Part shown: positions 1 to 11,294 of the stretch, in pieces
Layout of the letters: each line of letters opens with the position of its first letter
How positions within the stretch are numbered: position 1 is the stretch's first letter
Source: Molossus alvarezi
Taxonomy: Eukaryota; Chordata; Mammalia; Chiroptera; Molossidae
Assembly: GCA_037176705.1 (NCBI GenBank)
Contig: CM073885.1
Span: 221,352,290-221,416,289, forward strand
DNA length: 64,000 nt
Reading direction: 5' to 3'
Notes under the pieces: model-generated
The model's input: the letters and a program-made list of their open reading frames with translations, nothing else
The model's database searches: none
Told to the model about the DNA's origin: nothing
Program-made: the position numbers and the translations under genes

Positions 1-509
1 GCAGATCACAGTTTTTCCTAAAATGAGGTTATTTTAGTTTCTTATTAGAGAAACACATGTTCATGATAGAAAATTAGGAGATGTGGAGAAGCAGAAAGAA
101 GAAATGGAGAAAAGCAGTGGCCCTTAATCGTGCCGTCCAAAAGCAACTCTGTGAGCAGTTTGGTTCATTTCCTCACAATCTCTTCTCTAAGCTTTAAAAA
201 CCCCTACTTGTGATCATAACATACTACATATTTGTGTTCTGCTCTTTTTCCTATAACAGAGCAAACATATTCTTGTGCAGTCTTTTCATAAACACAACAT
301 TTTAATTTATAGATATAAAGTATTTAGAGTGTAACTGATATATTTTCATTTGTAAAATGTGCTATGATAAGAGAGATATATTTCACTCTTCCATATTTCA
401 GAGACCATACTTAGGAAATACAACTTATTTTAAAGAACTAGGGAAGGTTAGTGTGCAGTGTAGCACAACACAATCAAGTAAGAACTACACAATCTGGGAA
501 CAGTTTATT
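1..509. other. Unassigned AT-rich non-coding DNA
   Basis: I see no open frame with protein-like composition, no SINE or LINE signature and no RNA gene. The 65-codon frame near 357-554 has no recognisable motif and is probably chance. Confidence 0.5.
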
Positions 510-905
510 CAACCACTAAATGTTTATTGCACTTCTCCTCTGACTCTCTTCTAGGCACTGGGGATACAGTAATAAACAAATAGAAATAGCCTTTCCTTTC
601 ATAAGCCTTATATTTTAATGTGTTGATAGGAAGACTGACAATAGACAAGTAAACAAATAAGATGATTTCAGACAGTGGTAAATACTATGAAGAAAATAAA
701 ACATGGAGGGGCTACTTTAGAAAGATCAGCTCTTTGTGGGGCTGTCTGGCTAGATACTAAGTTTGGAATAATTGAAAGCTTGGGGAACACGAATTAAGGA
801 AGCAGAGAATAGGGCACCAAAGTAGATGAACATTCTATTGGTAGAAGGAGAGAGAACAAACATTCTGGAATTAAAAGAGATGTTCCAAAGAGAATCCTAA
901 AGTGA
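510..905 (-). repeat. L2 LINE 3' fragment
   Basis: The plus strand reads AAATGTTTATTGCACTTC, then GGCACTGGGGATACAGTAAT, then AAACAAATAAGATGATTTCAGA. This is the reverse complement of the well-known L2 3' end. It is decayed, with no coding capacity. The right edge is approximate. Confidence 0.7.
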
Positions 906-939
906 GTGAGTCTGCTGGTTTAAATCTGCTAGACATAAA

Positions 940-1730
940 AAGAGTCTCAATACCATCAGCCGTTAGGGAAATGAGAATCAAAGCCGCAATGAGATACCAC
1001 TTCACACCCTCTAGGATGGCTATGATAAAAAAGACATAATAACAGCTGTTGGTGAGGATGTGAAGAAGTGGGAATCCTCATACATTGATAGTAAGAACAT
1101 AATATGGTGCCACTGTTTTGGAAAACAGTGTGGCACTTCCTGAAAAAGTTAAAACATAGAGTTACCATCCTATCCAGCAATTCCACCCCTTGGTATATAC
1201 CCAAGAGAAAGAAACCATATATATCCACACAAAATGTTGAACAAAAATGTTCATAGCAACATTACTAACAGTATCCAAAAGGTGAAAATAGCCTAAATGT
1301 ATATTAACTGATGAATGGATAAGCAAAATGTAAACTAGTCTTGTAATGGAATATTATGCAGCTATAAAAAGGAATGAAATACTAATACATACTACAACAT
1401 AGATGAACCTTAAAAATATTATACTAAGTGACAGAAGCAAATCACAGAGGACCACATATTGCATAATTCCATTTATACGAAATAGAATAGACAAATCCAT
1501 AGAGAAGAAAGTAGACAGGTGATTGCTAGGGGGTGGGGAAAGGGAAAGGGCGATGACTGTTAATGGTTGTGGAGCTTTTTTCTGGCATGGTAAAAATGCT
1601 CTAAAATTGATTGTGATAATAATTATGCCACTCTGTGAATGTATTAGAAACCATTGAATTATATACTTAAAATGGGCAAATTTTATGGAATTGAGTCATA
1701 CTCAGTAAAGCTGTCATTAAAAAAGATATG
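940..1730 (+). repeat. Old L1M LINE, end of ORF2 and 3' UTR
   Basis: The text matches the typical end of L1 ORF2 in plus orientation: a TGAGATACCACTTCACACCC-like block, then ATGGAATATTATGCAGCTAT, then the 3' UTR. It is more diverged than the L1s at 2116 and 3579 and carries many stops, so it belongs to an older mammalian subfamily. Confidence 0.75.
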
Positions 1731-1945
1731 CTAGTATTGCATTCAGGAAATATTTCCAGGTGGAATGATATGATGCCTGGCATTTGCTTCAAAATAATTC
1801 ATTATTGGGAGCTAAGTTTCTGGAGGAAACACGATGGGACATGATTTGATCATTGTTAAAGCAGAAATATGGGTACAAGGGGGTTCATTATATTATTTTC
1901 TCTACCTTTCTATATTTTATTTTTCATAATAAACATTAACAGTTT
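1731..1945 (+). repeat. L1M-type LINE 3' terminal fragment
   Basis: The block GATGCCTGGCATTTGCTTCA followed by GGGGGTTCATTATATTATTT and a terminal CATAATAAA matches the end of an old L1M 3' UTR. It may be a separate insertion from the L1M just upstream. The call rests on recognition of the text alone. Confidence 0.6.
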
Positions 1946-2009
1946 ATTTTTTATTTGAAGACCTTTGGTTCTGGCCCAGTTCTTAGCAGGTCATAGCCAT
2001 GAGAGTCAG

Positions 2010-2101
2010 AATAGCCTGGTTAATAGCCCAGCCTCTGGAGGCAGTCTACATATTTTGAATCCTGGCCTTGTAACTTCTTTTTGCCTCACTTTCTCTTCTA
2101 T
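2010..2101 (+). repeat. MIR SINE, first half (split by L1)
   Basis: The stretch has the MIR order: CCTGGTTAATAGC..., then AATCCTGGCCTTGTAACTTC, then TGCCTCACTTTCTCTTCTAT. The element continues at 2949 after the L1 insertion, so both halves are one copy. Confidence 0.75.
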
Positions 2102-2115
2102 AAGGTGGAGGCATA

Positions 2116-2934
2116 CAAGAGACATATGAAGAAATGCTCAACATCACTAATCATCAGAGAGATGCAAATTAAAACAATAATGAGGTATCACCTCACACCT
2201 GTCAGAATGGCCACCATCAACAAATCACCAAACAAAAAGTGTTGGCGAGGGTGTGGAGCAAACGGGACTCTAGTACACTGCTGGTGGGAATGCAGACTGA
2301 TGCAGCCACTGTGGAAAACACTATGGTGTTACCTCAAAAAGTTAAAAATTGAACTTCCATTTGACCCGGTGATCCCACTTCTAGGAATATACCCTAAGAA
2401 ACCTGAAACACCAATCAGAAAGAATATATGTACCCCTATGTTCATAGCAGCACTATTTACAATTGATAAGATCTGGAAACAACCCAAGTGTCCATCAGTA
2501 GATGAGTGGATTAAAAAGCTGTGGTACATGTTCACGATGGAGTACTATGCAGCTGTAAGAAAGAAAGATCTCTTATCCTTTGAGATGGCATGGAAGGACC
2601 TGAAGAGTATTATGCTAAGCAAAACAAGCCAAGCAGAGAAAGACAAATATCACATGATCTCACTTATTTGTGGAATAGAATGAAGTAAACAAACTGCTGA
2701 ACAAAATTAACCCAGAACCATAGAGGTGGGGTAGAGACTGACAAGCCTCAGAGGAGGGGGTTTGGCAGGAGAGAGATAAACCACAGAACTTACATGCATG
2801 TATGCATGACCAATGAACATAGACAACAAAGCTGGGGATGGGGTGGGGGGGAGAGGAGGAGGGTGTCAATGGGGGAAAAATGAGATACATCTGTAACAAA
2901 AACAAATTAATAAATAAAAAAATTAATTAAAAGA
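2116..2934 (+). pseudogene. 5'-truncated L1, end of ORF2 plus 3' UTR
   Basis: This is the 3' end of a bat L1. The frame stays open from about 2116 to the TGA at 2681-2683 and encodes the C-terminal part of ORF2p. Visible landmarks are the cysteine-containing segment (residues [17 protein letters not shown]), the [14 protein letters not shown] block and the terminal [11 protein letters not shown]. The 3' UTR runs to an A-rich tail at 2905-2934. It is flanked by 13/14-matching target-site duplications at 2102-2115 and 2935-2948. There is no reverse transcriptase or endonuclease, so it cannot act on its own. The open C-terminus suggests a fairly recent insertion. The N-terminal part of the longer frame starting at 2081 is read through MIR sequence and is not L1. 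Confidence 0.92.
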
Positions 2935-2948
2935 AAAGTGGAGGCATA

Positions 2949-3055
2949 AAGCACTTACCTCATAAGGATGTTACAAGGGTTAAGTGAGTTAATATTCACA
3001 AAGTGCTCGGAACACTGTCTGATACTTAGTAAGCATTATGTATGTTCCCCTTTTA
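2949..3055 (+). repeat. MIR SINE, second half
   Basis: It continues the MIR interrupted at 2101: GCACTTACCTCATAAGGATG, then TTAAGTGAGTTAATATTCAC, then a GAACACTGTCTGATACTTAG-like block. Confidence 0.75.
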
Positions 3056-3567
3056 ATTTAAAAAAGAAGAAGGGAGGGAGGGAGAGAGAACCCCCGACAA
3101 AATGAGAGTACCTATTAGCAAAAGGGAGATTTCCAAGTCTAAGGAACTTGAAGTCATAAGATTTTGAATAAATTCACACCCCCCACCCCATTCATTTGGT
3201 GAAGCAAGAAGGGGGCAAAAGGCATAATCCTCACAGGTAACAAGGCCATCTCCTTTCCACAGTGAACCTCTGTTGCTTTAGTGAGCAGAGAAATAAAACA
3301 GAAATTTTTGCACTTTATTTTTGACCCATGGTATTTATGACCTCAGCATTACTGTCATACCAGAGCAGCACACCTCTCAGATCATCACGCCGTTTATGCA
3401 GCTTATCACACTTCCTCAAGCTCTGCTTCCTGCAAAAATACTTATTTGCTGAGATGCATGTGTAGCCTACAGATATCGACAGCCAATCCAAAGAGGGTAT
3501 TCTGGAGAATGTAAGCTTTCATTTCCTCCAGGACGGATGTGGAACATCAGGGAAACTTTACAAATGG
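3056..3567. other. Unassigned non-coding DNA
   Basis: It contains a short purine run (GGGAGGGAGGGAGAGAG, about 3072-3090) and a C-run near 3177. No repeat family or gene was recognised. Confidence 0.5.
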
Positions 3568-3928
3568 TAAATGTTTTTATTGAATTAATTAATTAATTTT
3601 TGTTACAGATGTTTCTCCTTTCCCCCCCACTGATTCCCCCCTCCCCCTCCCTGTCCCCAGCTTTGTTGTCCATGCCCATTGTTCATGCACACATGCATAT
3701 AAGTTCTGTGGTTTATCTCTCCTCCACCACCCGCTCTTCTGGGAATTGTCAGTCTGTACCCCACTTCCACACCTCTGGGACTACCCCATTCCTCAGACTG
3801 TTATGTTCATTATATTCCACAAATAAGTGAGATCATATGATACTTGTCTTTCTCTGTTTGGCTTGTTTCGCTTAGGGTAATACTTTCCAGGTCCCTCAAT
3901 GTCGTCTCAAAGGATAAGAGATCTTTCT

Positions 3929-4163
3929 GCCCTGGCCGGTTTGGCTCAGCGGTTAGAGCGTCGGCCTGCGGTCCTGAGAGACCCGGGGTTCGGTTCCCGC
4001 TAAGGGCGCATACCTCGGTTGCAGTTTGTCCCCGGCCCTGGTCGGTTGTGCGGGTGGCAGCCACTCGATGTGTTCCTTTAACGTCGATGTTTCTCTCTCT
4101 CTCTCTGTTCCTCTCTCTCCCTCCCACTCTACCTGAACAAAAAATGGAAAAATGTCCTCGGGT
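3929..4163 (+). mobile_element. Ves SINE (young, TSD present)
   Basis: It starts GCCCTGGCCGGTTTGGCTCA (tRNA-like A box), has a B box at GGGGTTCGGTTCCCGC, then the TTTCTCTCTCTC body and the GTCCTCGGGTG tail. An 11-bp perfect duplication GAGATCTTTCT flanks it at 3918-3928 and 4164-4174. It is inserted in the C-terminal part of the L1 ORF2. Confidence 0.95.
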
Positions 4164-4220
4164 GAGATCTTTCTTTCTTATAGCTGCGTAGTACTCCACT
4201 GTGTATATATTCCACAGCTT

Positions 4221-4460
4221 TTTTTTTAATCCTCACCTGAGGACATTTTTTGTTCAGATAAAATGGGAGGGAGAGAGAGGGAGAGAAGGAGAGAGAAAAA
4301 CATCGATGTGAAAGGGACACATGGAATGGCTGCCACCAGCACAACCCAACCAGGGCCAGGGAAAAACGGCAACCAAGGTATACGCCCTAGCTGGAACCGA
4401 ACCTGGGTCTCTCTGAACCGCAGGCCAATGCTCTAACCACTGTGCCAAACTGGCCAGGGC
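4221..4460 (-). mobile_element. Ves SINE, inverted relative to its neighbour
   Basis: On the plus strand it runs from a T-run and AATCCTCACCTGAGGACATT to the head end CCAAACTGGCCAGGGC. The flanks carry CACAGCTTTT and CACAGCTTTA, an imperfect duplication. It sits only 57 bp from the oppositely oriented Ves at 3929-4163. Confidence 0.93.
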
Positions 4461-7400
4461 TGTATCACAGCTTTATTATCCATTTGTCTACTGATGGACA
4501 TTTGGGCTGTTTCCAGATCTTAGCTATTGTAAATAGTGCTGCTTCAAACATGGGGGTACATATATTCTTTCTGATTGGTGTTTCATGCTTCTTAGAGTAT
4601 ATTCCTAGAAGTGGGATCACTAGGTCAAATGAAAATTCAATTTTTAATTTTTTAAGGTAACACCATATTGTTTTTCATAGTGGCTGCATCAGTCTGCATT
4701 CCCACCAGCAGTGTACTAGAGTCCCCTTTTCTTCACACCCTCCCCAACACTTGTTGTTTGGTTATTTGTTGATGGTGGCCATTCTGACAGGTGTGAGGTG
4801 ATACCTCATTGTTGTTTTAATTTGCATCTCTCTGATGATTGGTGATGTTGAGCATTTCTTCATATGTCTCTAAGCCATTTGTATGTCCTGTTTGGAGAGG
4901 TGCCTATTTAGTTCCCCTGCCCATTTTTTAATTAGGTTCTTTGTCTTCCTTTTGTTGAGTTGTATGAGCACTCTATATATACTGGAAATTAACCCCTCAT
5001 CTGATATATAATTGGCAATTATGCTCTCCCATACAGTGGGTTTCCTTTCCATTTTGATGATTGTATCTTTTGCTGTGCAGAAGCTTTTTAGTTTGATGTA
5101 GTCCCATGTGTTCATTTTCTCCTTTGTTTCTGTTGCCTTAGGTGATGTATCAGCGAAAATTCTGCTGCATATGATGTCTGAAATTTTGTTGCCTACATTT
5201 TCTTCTAGGATTTTTATGTATTCATGAGTCACATTTAAGTCTTTTATCCATTTTGAGTTTATTCTTGTGTATGGTGTAGGTTGATGGTCTAGTTTCATTC
5301 TTTGCATATAGCTGTTCAATTTTCCCAACACCATTTATTAAAGAGGCTGTATGCTCTTGCCCCCTTGGTCAAATATTAATTGAGCATATTGCCTTGGGTC
5401 CATTTCTGGGTTCTCTGTTCTGTTCCACTGGTCTATATGCCTGTTCTTGTGCCAGTACCAGGCTGTTTTGATTACAGTGGCTTTATAGTATAACCTGAAA
5501 TCTGGTAATGTGATTTCTCCAACATTGTTGTTCTTTTTCAAGATTGCTGTGCTTATTTGAGGTCTTTTTTGGTTCCATATGAACTTTTGAAGTATTTGCT
5601 CTAGTTCTGTGAAATATGTCATTGGTATTTTGATAGGGATTGCAGTGAATCTATAGATTGCTATGGGTAGTATGCACATTTTAATGATGTTAATTCTTTT
5701 AATCCATGAACAAGGTATGTGCTTCCACTTTTTTTATATCTTCCTGTATTTCTTTTTTCAATGTCCTGTAGTTTTCTGTAAATAGGTCCTTTATTTCTTT
5801 GGTTAAGTTGATTCCTAGGTATCTTAATATTTTTGCCATGATGGTAAATGGGATTGTTTTTATAGTTTCTCTTTCTGTGAGTTCATCATTGGTGTATAAG
5901 AATGCTATCAATTTCTTGATGTCAATTTTGTATCCTGCTACTTTGCCAAATTCAATTATTAAGTCTAGTAAATTTTTGATGGACTCTTTGGGGTTTTCTA
6001 TGCATAGTATCATGTCATCTGCAAATAATGACAGTTTCACTTCCTCCTTTCCAATTTGGATCCCTTTTATTTTTCTTCCTGTCTGATTGCTGTGGCTAGG
6101 ACTTCCAGTACTATGTTAAATAAGAGTGACGAAAGTGGGCATCCTTGTCTTGTTCCTGTTCTTAAGGGAAATGCTTTTAGTTTTTGCCCATTGAGTATGA
6201 TGTTGACTGTAGGTCTTTCATATATGGCCTTTATTATGTCGAGATATGATTCCTCTATTCCCAGATTGCTGAGCGTTTTTATCAGAAATGGGTGCTGGAT
6301 TTTGTCGAATGCTTTTTCAGCATCTATTGATATGATCATATGATTTTTATCTTTCATTTTGTTTATGTGGTGTATCACATTTATTAATTTGTGAATATTG
6401 TACCAGTCTTGCATCCCTGAGATGAATCCCAATTGGTAATGGTAAATAATTTTTTTGATGTATTGCTGGATTTGATTTGCTAGTGTTTTGTACAGAACTT
6501 TTGCATCTATGTTCATCAGGGATATTGGCCTGTAGTTTTTTTATTTGTAATGTCTTTTTCTGGGTTTGGAATTAGGATTATGCTGGCCTCATAAAATGAT
6601 TTTGGAAGTCTTCCTTTTTCTTGAATTTTTTGCAATAGTTCAAGGAGAATGGGTATTAGTTCTTTGAATGTTCGGTAAAATTCCCCCATGAAGCCCTCTG
6701 GGCCTGAGCTTTTGTTTGCAGGGAGAGTCTTGATTACATCTTCAATTTCTTCTGTTGTTATTGGTCTGTTAAGTTTTCTATCTCTTCCTGATTCAGTTTT
6801 GGGAGACTATGTATTTCTAGAAATTTGTCCATTTTGCTTAGATTGTTGAATTTGTTGCCATATAATTGTTCATAATATTTGTTAACAATCCTTTGTATTT
6901 CTGTGGTGTCAATTATTTCTCCTCTTTCATTTCTGATTTTGTGTCTTTGGGTTCTGTCTCTATGTTTCTTGGTGAGTCTAACTAAGTCCATCAATCTTGT
7001 TTATCTTTTCAAAGAACCAGCTCTTTGTTTCATTGATCCTTTGAATTGTTTTTTTTTTTTTTGGTCTCCATGTCATTTATTTCTGCTCTAATCTTTACTA
7101 TTTCCTTCCTTCTACTTGCTCTGAGGTTTTCTTTTTGTTTGCTTTCTAGTTCTTTATGTTGTGAGGTTAAATAGTCTATTAGATATTTTTCTTGCTTCTT
7201 GAGGTAGGCATGTAGTGCTATGAACTTCCCTCTCCGAACTGCTTTTGCTGCATTTCATAGATTTTATGTTGTTGTGTGTCCATTTTCATTGGTTTCTGGG
7301 AAGTTTTTAATTTCTTCCTTGATCTCCATGGTAATCCATTCATTGTTCAATAACATGCTATTGAGCCTCAATGTTTTCAAATGTCTTTGCATGTTCTTGT

Positions 7401-8160
7401 TGCAATTGATTTCTAGTTTCATGCCACTGTGATTTGAGAAGATGCTTGATATGATTTCAATCTTCTTGAACTTGTAGAGACTTAGTTTGTGCCCTAACAT
7501 GTGGTCTATCTTTGAGAATGTCCCATGTACACTTGAGAAGAACATGAATTCTGCAGTTTTGGGGTGTAATTCTCTGTTGATATCTATTAAATTCATTTGA
7601 TCTAGCGCTTCATTCAAAGTCTGTGTTTTCTTGTTAATTTTTTATCCTGAAGATCTATCCAGTGATGTCAGCAGGGTATTGAAGTCCCCTGCTATGATTG
7701 TATTGCTGTTGATTTCTCCTTGGAAGTCCTCCAGAAGATTTTTAATATATGTTGGTGCTCCTATATTGGGTGCATATATTTTTACCAAGGTTATATCTTC
7801 CTGTTGGATAGATCCTTTCAATATTATGTAGTGGCCTTCTTTGTCTCTAGTTCTGGCCTTCATTTTGAAATCTACTTTATCAGATATGAGTATTGCTACC
7901 CTAGCTTTTCTTTGCTTTCTGTTTGCTTGAAAGATTTTTTCCCATCCCTTCACTTTTAACCTATGTGAGTCTTTTGTTGTGAGATGTGTCTCTTGGAAAC
8001 AACATATATGTGAGTCATGCTTTCTTATTCAGTCAGCTACTCTGTGTCTTTTTATCGGAACATTCAAACCATTCACATTTAAGGTGATAATTGATATGTA
8101 CTTATTTATTGCCATTTTTGTTTAGTGTGGTTCTATTTTTCTTTCTGTTTCTTCTACTAA

Positions 8161-9314
8161 TTACAGCAATCCTTTTAGCATATCTTGCAGTGCTGGTTTG
8201 ATGTTAATATATTCCCTTAGCCTTTTTTTTTTTTTTGGTCTGGAAAACTCTTTATTTGACCTTCTATTTTGAATGATAGCCTTCCTTGATAGAGTAGTCT
8301 CAGACTCAGATCCTTTTTTTTCATGACCTTGATTATTCCATGCCACTCCCTTCTGGCCTTTAGTGTTTCTGTTCAGAAGTCAGCTGAGAGCCTTATGGGG
8401 TTTCCTTTGTAGGTAACCTGTAGCTTATCTCTTGCTGCCTTTAGGATTCTCTCTTTGTCTTTATTTTTTGGCATTTTGATTACTATGTGTCTTGGTGTAG
8501 GCCTGTTTGAGTTCTTACTTGGGGCTCTCTGTGCTTCTTGAACTTGAATGCCTTCTCCCTTCACCAAGTTAGCAAAGTTTTCCGTCACTATTTCTTCAAA
8601 TATATTCTCTAACCCTTGCCCATTTTCTTCCTCTTCGGGGACTCCTATGATGTGAATGTTACTACATTTCCAGTTGTCCCACAGTTCTCTTAAGCTGTTT
8701 TTCTGTTTTTTTTTTTAATAGTTTTTTCCTTTTGATTTTCTGATTGGTTGATTTTTTCTACCCTGTCTTCTAATTCACTGATCCGGTCCTCAGCTTTCTC
8801 TACTTTGCTGTTTAGACCTTCCAATGTGTTTTTATTTCTGTTTTTTTTTTTTTTTTTTTTTTTTTGTACAGACAGAGTGGGAGGGAGAGAGAGGAAGAGA
8901 GAGAGAAAGAGAGAGACATTGACGTGAAAGAGACACATTGAGTGGATGCCAACCACACAGCCAACCAGGGCCGGGGACAAACTGCAACCGAGGTACATGC
9001 CCTTAGTGGGAACCGAACCCGGGTCTCTCTGGACCGCAGGCCGACGCTCTAATCGCTGAACCAAACCGGCCAGGGCTGTTTTTATTTCTGATATGTCATT
9101 CTTGATTTCTTCTTGGTGGGTTTTAATTTCCAATTGTTTTAATTTCAACACGTTTGTGTCCTTACTCAAGCCCTCTGTTGAGCTTCCTCAAGGTCATGGT
9201 TCTGAATTCTAGCTCTGTTAACTTGCTTAACTGCTCCACATTTATCTCATCTTCAGTAGAGGTCTCTTGTTCTTTCATTTGGCTTTTCTTTCTGTGTTTC
9301 ACTATTTTGGCTAT
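8161..9314 (-). pseudogene. L1 ORF1 (RNA-binding chaperone), broken
   Basis: ORF1p coats L1 RNA as a coiled-coil trimer. The probable start codon at 9314-9312 reads ATA rather than ATG. It is followed by a lysine-rich segment and a heptad-rich coiled coil (about 8690-8840 plus 9091-9169, with LEGLNSKVEKAEDRISELED). The C-terminal RNA-binding region is visible at 8373-8588 (RHIVIKMPKNKDKERILKAA), and the end lies at 8161-8346. The Ves at 8841-9076 interrupts the coiled coil, and the pieces lie in different frames. The gap to ORF2 is only about 45 bp, the usual L1 spacing. It is non-functional. Confidence 0.87.
8841..9076 (-). mobile_element. Ves SINE inside L1 ORF1
   Basis: A long T-run (8841-8865) is followed by GTGGGAGGGAGAGAGAGG-like body sequence, the reversed B box GGGAACCGAACCCGGG and the head end CCAAACCGGCCAGGGC. 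The 14-bp duplication TGTTTTTATTTCTG at 8827-8840 and 9077-9090 is perfect. Confidence 0.95.
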
Positions 9315-11037
9315 CACAGTGGGCTTTGGAGCTTGCCAAATTTTCCCTGTGGGTGTTGGTGTTCTGCTGTTTGTGGCTCCCTCTACTGGGTTTGGATGAG
9401 CCTGGGTGGGCTCACGTTAAACACCACTGTCAAATCTTACTTTCCTAGGTAGATTTGCAAGACCAGGAAAGGTTCAGTCATCCTCTAGCTTTTTTTTTGG
9501 TGGCTAGTAGTCTCAGTTACTCAGTGTCTTGGAATGTAGCCCTGGTGTTCTGCATAAGAGGATTTCCAGAGGGTGGGATAGATGCTGATTGTTAATGAGC
9601 CTCAATTTGCATTTCTTGCCTCACCTGGGAAAGGCTGAATCTCTGAGGGCGCGGGCTGCTGCTTTCCCCCACAGCTTGGGGAAGGAGCACACTGGCCACT
9701 GCCCTTTGTGGCCCCAACTCAGCAAAGATTCTGAGTTTCCTCCAAATCCCAAGTGTTCCCACAGAGTTCCAGCCCAGTCTGCCTTTCCTCTGCCGTAGCC
9801 CCCAGGTGAGTGGCTGTGGCTATTTTAGTGCTCTGTCCTGGCTCTCTGAGCTGTGGAGTGGGCTTGGTCTTTATTCCTCAAGGGTGCTACTCGTAGGTAA
9901 GACTGCTGCTGTCCCTGGGCTCCCAGCCCGCCACCCTCTTGCACCTCCACAGATCCTACCAGTGTCCTTGGTTATATGGTCCTGTCCTGCTGCTTTTCTG
10001 TTGACAAATTCCGAGGATTTGTCTTTATTTTAGTTGTAATTCCTGTTTTGTCCTTGGAGATTGTCTTTGTAGCTTCTATTCACTCTGCCTCCATTTTCAC
10101 ATCTTCTAGGCCTATCCTGTGCACAGCTGAGTCACACAGGCCTTTCTGGTGCCCCCGTACCTTGCAGGTTTTGCGGGTAACTGGATGGCACAGTCCCTTT
10201 GGGGACCTGGCCCTTTGCCTATCTTATGGCCTGCTGGTTGCACAGGCTTCTCTGGTGCTTCAGCACCCAACGGGTCCCAAAGATTATTGGATGGCACAAT
10301 CTCTGCTGGGTCACACAGGCCTCTCTGGTGCCCCACACCCTGCAGTTCCCACAGGCAGACAGCTGGATCGCACCAGTCCCTCGGACTCCAGCTTCCCACT
10401 GCTCTTGTGGGCTACTGGTCCGCACAGGCCTCTATGCCCTCCATTGGCGGCTGGTGAGTGCTGCTGCCCCGTGGGACTCAACTCCTGCTCAGCTTTTGCC
10501 TTAGTTTTTGGGGATGGGTCTCAGCTGCTGGTCTGTGCTTCTGTTTCCTGGAGATGGATGTCTGCTCCCCAGCCTCTGTTGCTGGGGGTATTATCTCGAC
10601 TCTGATCGGGCTGCTACTGTGGGGGATGGTGATGGGCTCCGGGCTGTGTGCGGCTTCCACGACCAGCACCTTGGGAGCTCCACTACTGTGCACTGGTCTG
10701 TGTTGACACAGTGTCCACTGGTCCGATGGTGCCAGGTGCGCTGGTGGGCTCAGGTTGCTGGGCCCTCGCCGCTCCCACTGCCTCCTCCCAGGGAAGACCC
10801 GGGATCTTCCAAAATGGTGGGACCTCCCCGCGGTGCAGGGAGAAGCCCCTGAAGGGCCACTTACCACGGTAGCCGGCTGCTCCGTCCACAGCACAGGAAC
10901 CTTCTGCTCCGTGGCTCTGCACTGCTCGGGTTTGGTCATCCACCTTCACGTCCATTCACACTCTCTCATACACTTGCTCACTCTCTCACACACTCACCCT
11001 CCCTTTGGTCCTTCCCGCCGCTATTTTCTCCTCCTAT
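9315..11037 (-). promoter_or_regulatory. L1 5' UTR / presumptive internal promoter
   Basis: This is a GC-rich, CpG-containing stretch upstream of ORF1 on the minus strand, ending near the 5' target-site duplication. It includes a run of related units (10134-10440) and CACTCTCTCACACACTCACC-type sequence near its far end. By L1 family knowledge this region carries the pol II promoter. No specific factor site could be assigned with confidence. Few stop codons occur on either strand, so several 60-210 codon frames appear here. Confidence 0.75.
10134..10440 (-). repeat. Degenerate repeated units in the L1 5' UTR
   Basis: Related blocks recur on the plus strand: CACACAGGCCTTTCTGGTGC (10135), GCACAGGCTTCTCTGGTGCT (about 10239), CACACAGGCCTCTCTGGTGC (about 10312) and GCACAGGCCTCTATGCCC (about 10423). 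Each is followed by CCC- or TGGATGGCACAGTC-like text. Spacing is about 70-110 bp. This resembles, but is not shown to be homologous with, the promoter monomers of rodent L1. Confidence 0.6.
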
Positions 11038-11294
11038 TTTTTTTGTTTTTTTTAATATCCTCACTGGAGGACATGTTTGCACTTATCTTCAGATAGAGTG
11101 GGAGGGAGAGAAAGGGGAAGAGGGAGAGAGAAACATCGATGTGAGAGAGACATATCGAGTGGCTGCCTCCTGCATTACTCAGCCAGGGCCGAGGACAAAC
11201 TGCAACTGAGGTACGTGCCCTTAGTGGGAACCGAACCCAGGTCTCTCTGGACTGCAGGCCGATGGTCTAAACGCTGAACCAAACTGGCCAGGGC
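11038..11294 (-). mobile_element. Ves SINE at the L1 5' end
   Basis: A T-rich start and AATATCCTCACTGGAGGACA lead into the purine-rich body and the head end CCAAACTGGCCAGGGC. TCTCCTCCTAT is duplicated at 11027-11037 and 11295-11305. It has landed within the first bases of the full-length L1. Confidence 0.93.

Larger units (their letters stand above)
3810..8115 (-). pseudogene. L1 ORF2 (endonuclease-reverse transcriptase), broken
   Basis: ORF2p nicks DNA and reverse-transcribes L1 and SINE RNA at the nick. The start is the ATG at 8115-8113, followed by the conserved ITLNVNGLN segment. Codon 29 is a TGA (8031-8029) where a tryptophan is expected. The endonuclease domain is seen at 7642-7953, including GDFNT (about 7675-7689), and continues at 7264-7617. 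The reverse transcriptase follows at about 6067-6516, with [13 protein letters not shown] and [13 protein letters not shown], and the catalytic FADD motif is at about 6014-6025. C-terminal segments follow at 5338-5679 and 4870-5334, then the end of the protein at 3810-4199. Pieces alternate between two reading frames at least four times, there are extra in-frame stops, and two Ves SINEs interrupt the C-terminal region. No functional protein is possible. Confidence 0.9.

Noticed and set aside
3929..4010. tRNA gene-like sequence with A and B boxes
   Set aside because: It is the head of a Ves SINE with duplications and a tail. The stems are imperfect and it is one of many copies, so it is not a functional tRNA gene.
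3844..4191. 115-codon open frame
   Set aside because: It runs across the Ves SINE and L1. Similar frames recur in the other Ves copies (for example 42083-42343 and 57164-57376).
10478..10939. 153-codon frame in the L1 5' UTR, L1-sense strand
   Set aside because: The region is GC-rich and stop-poor in several frames at once, and ORF1 starts only at about 9314.
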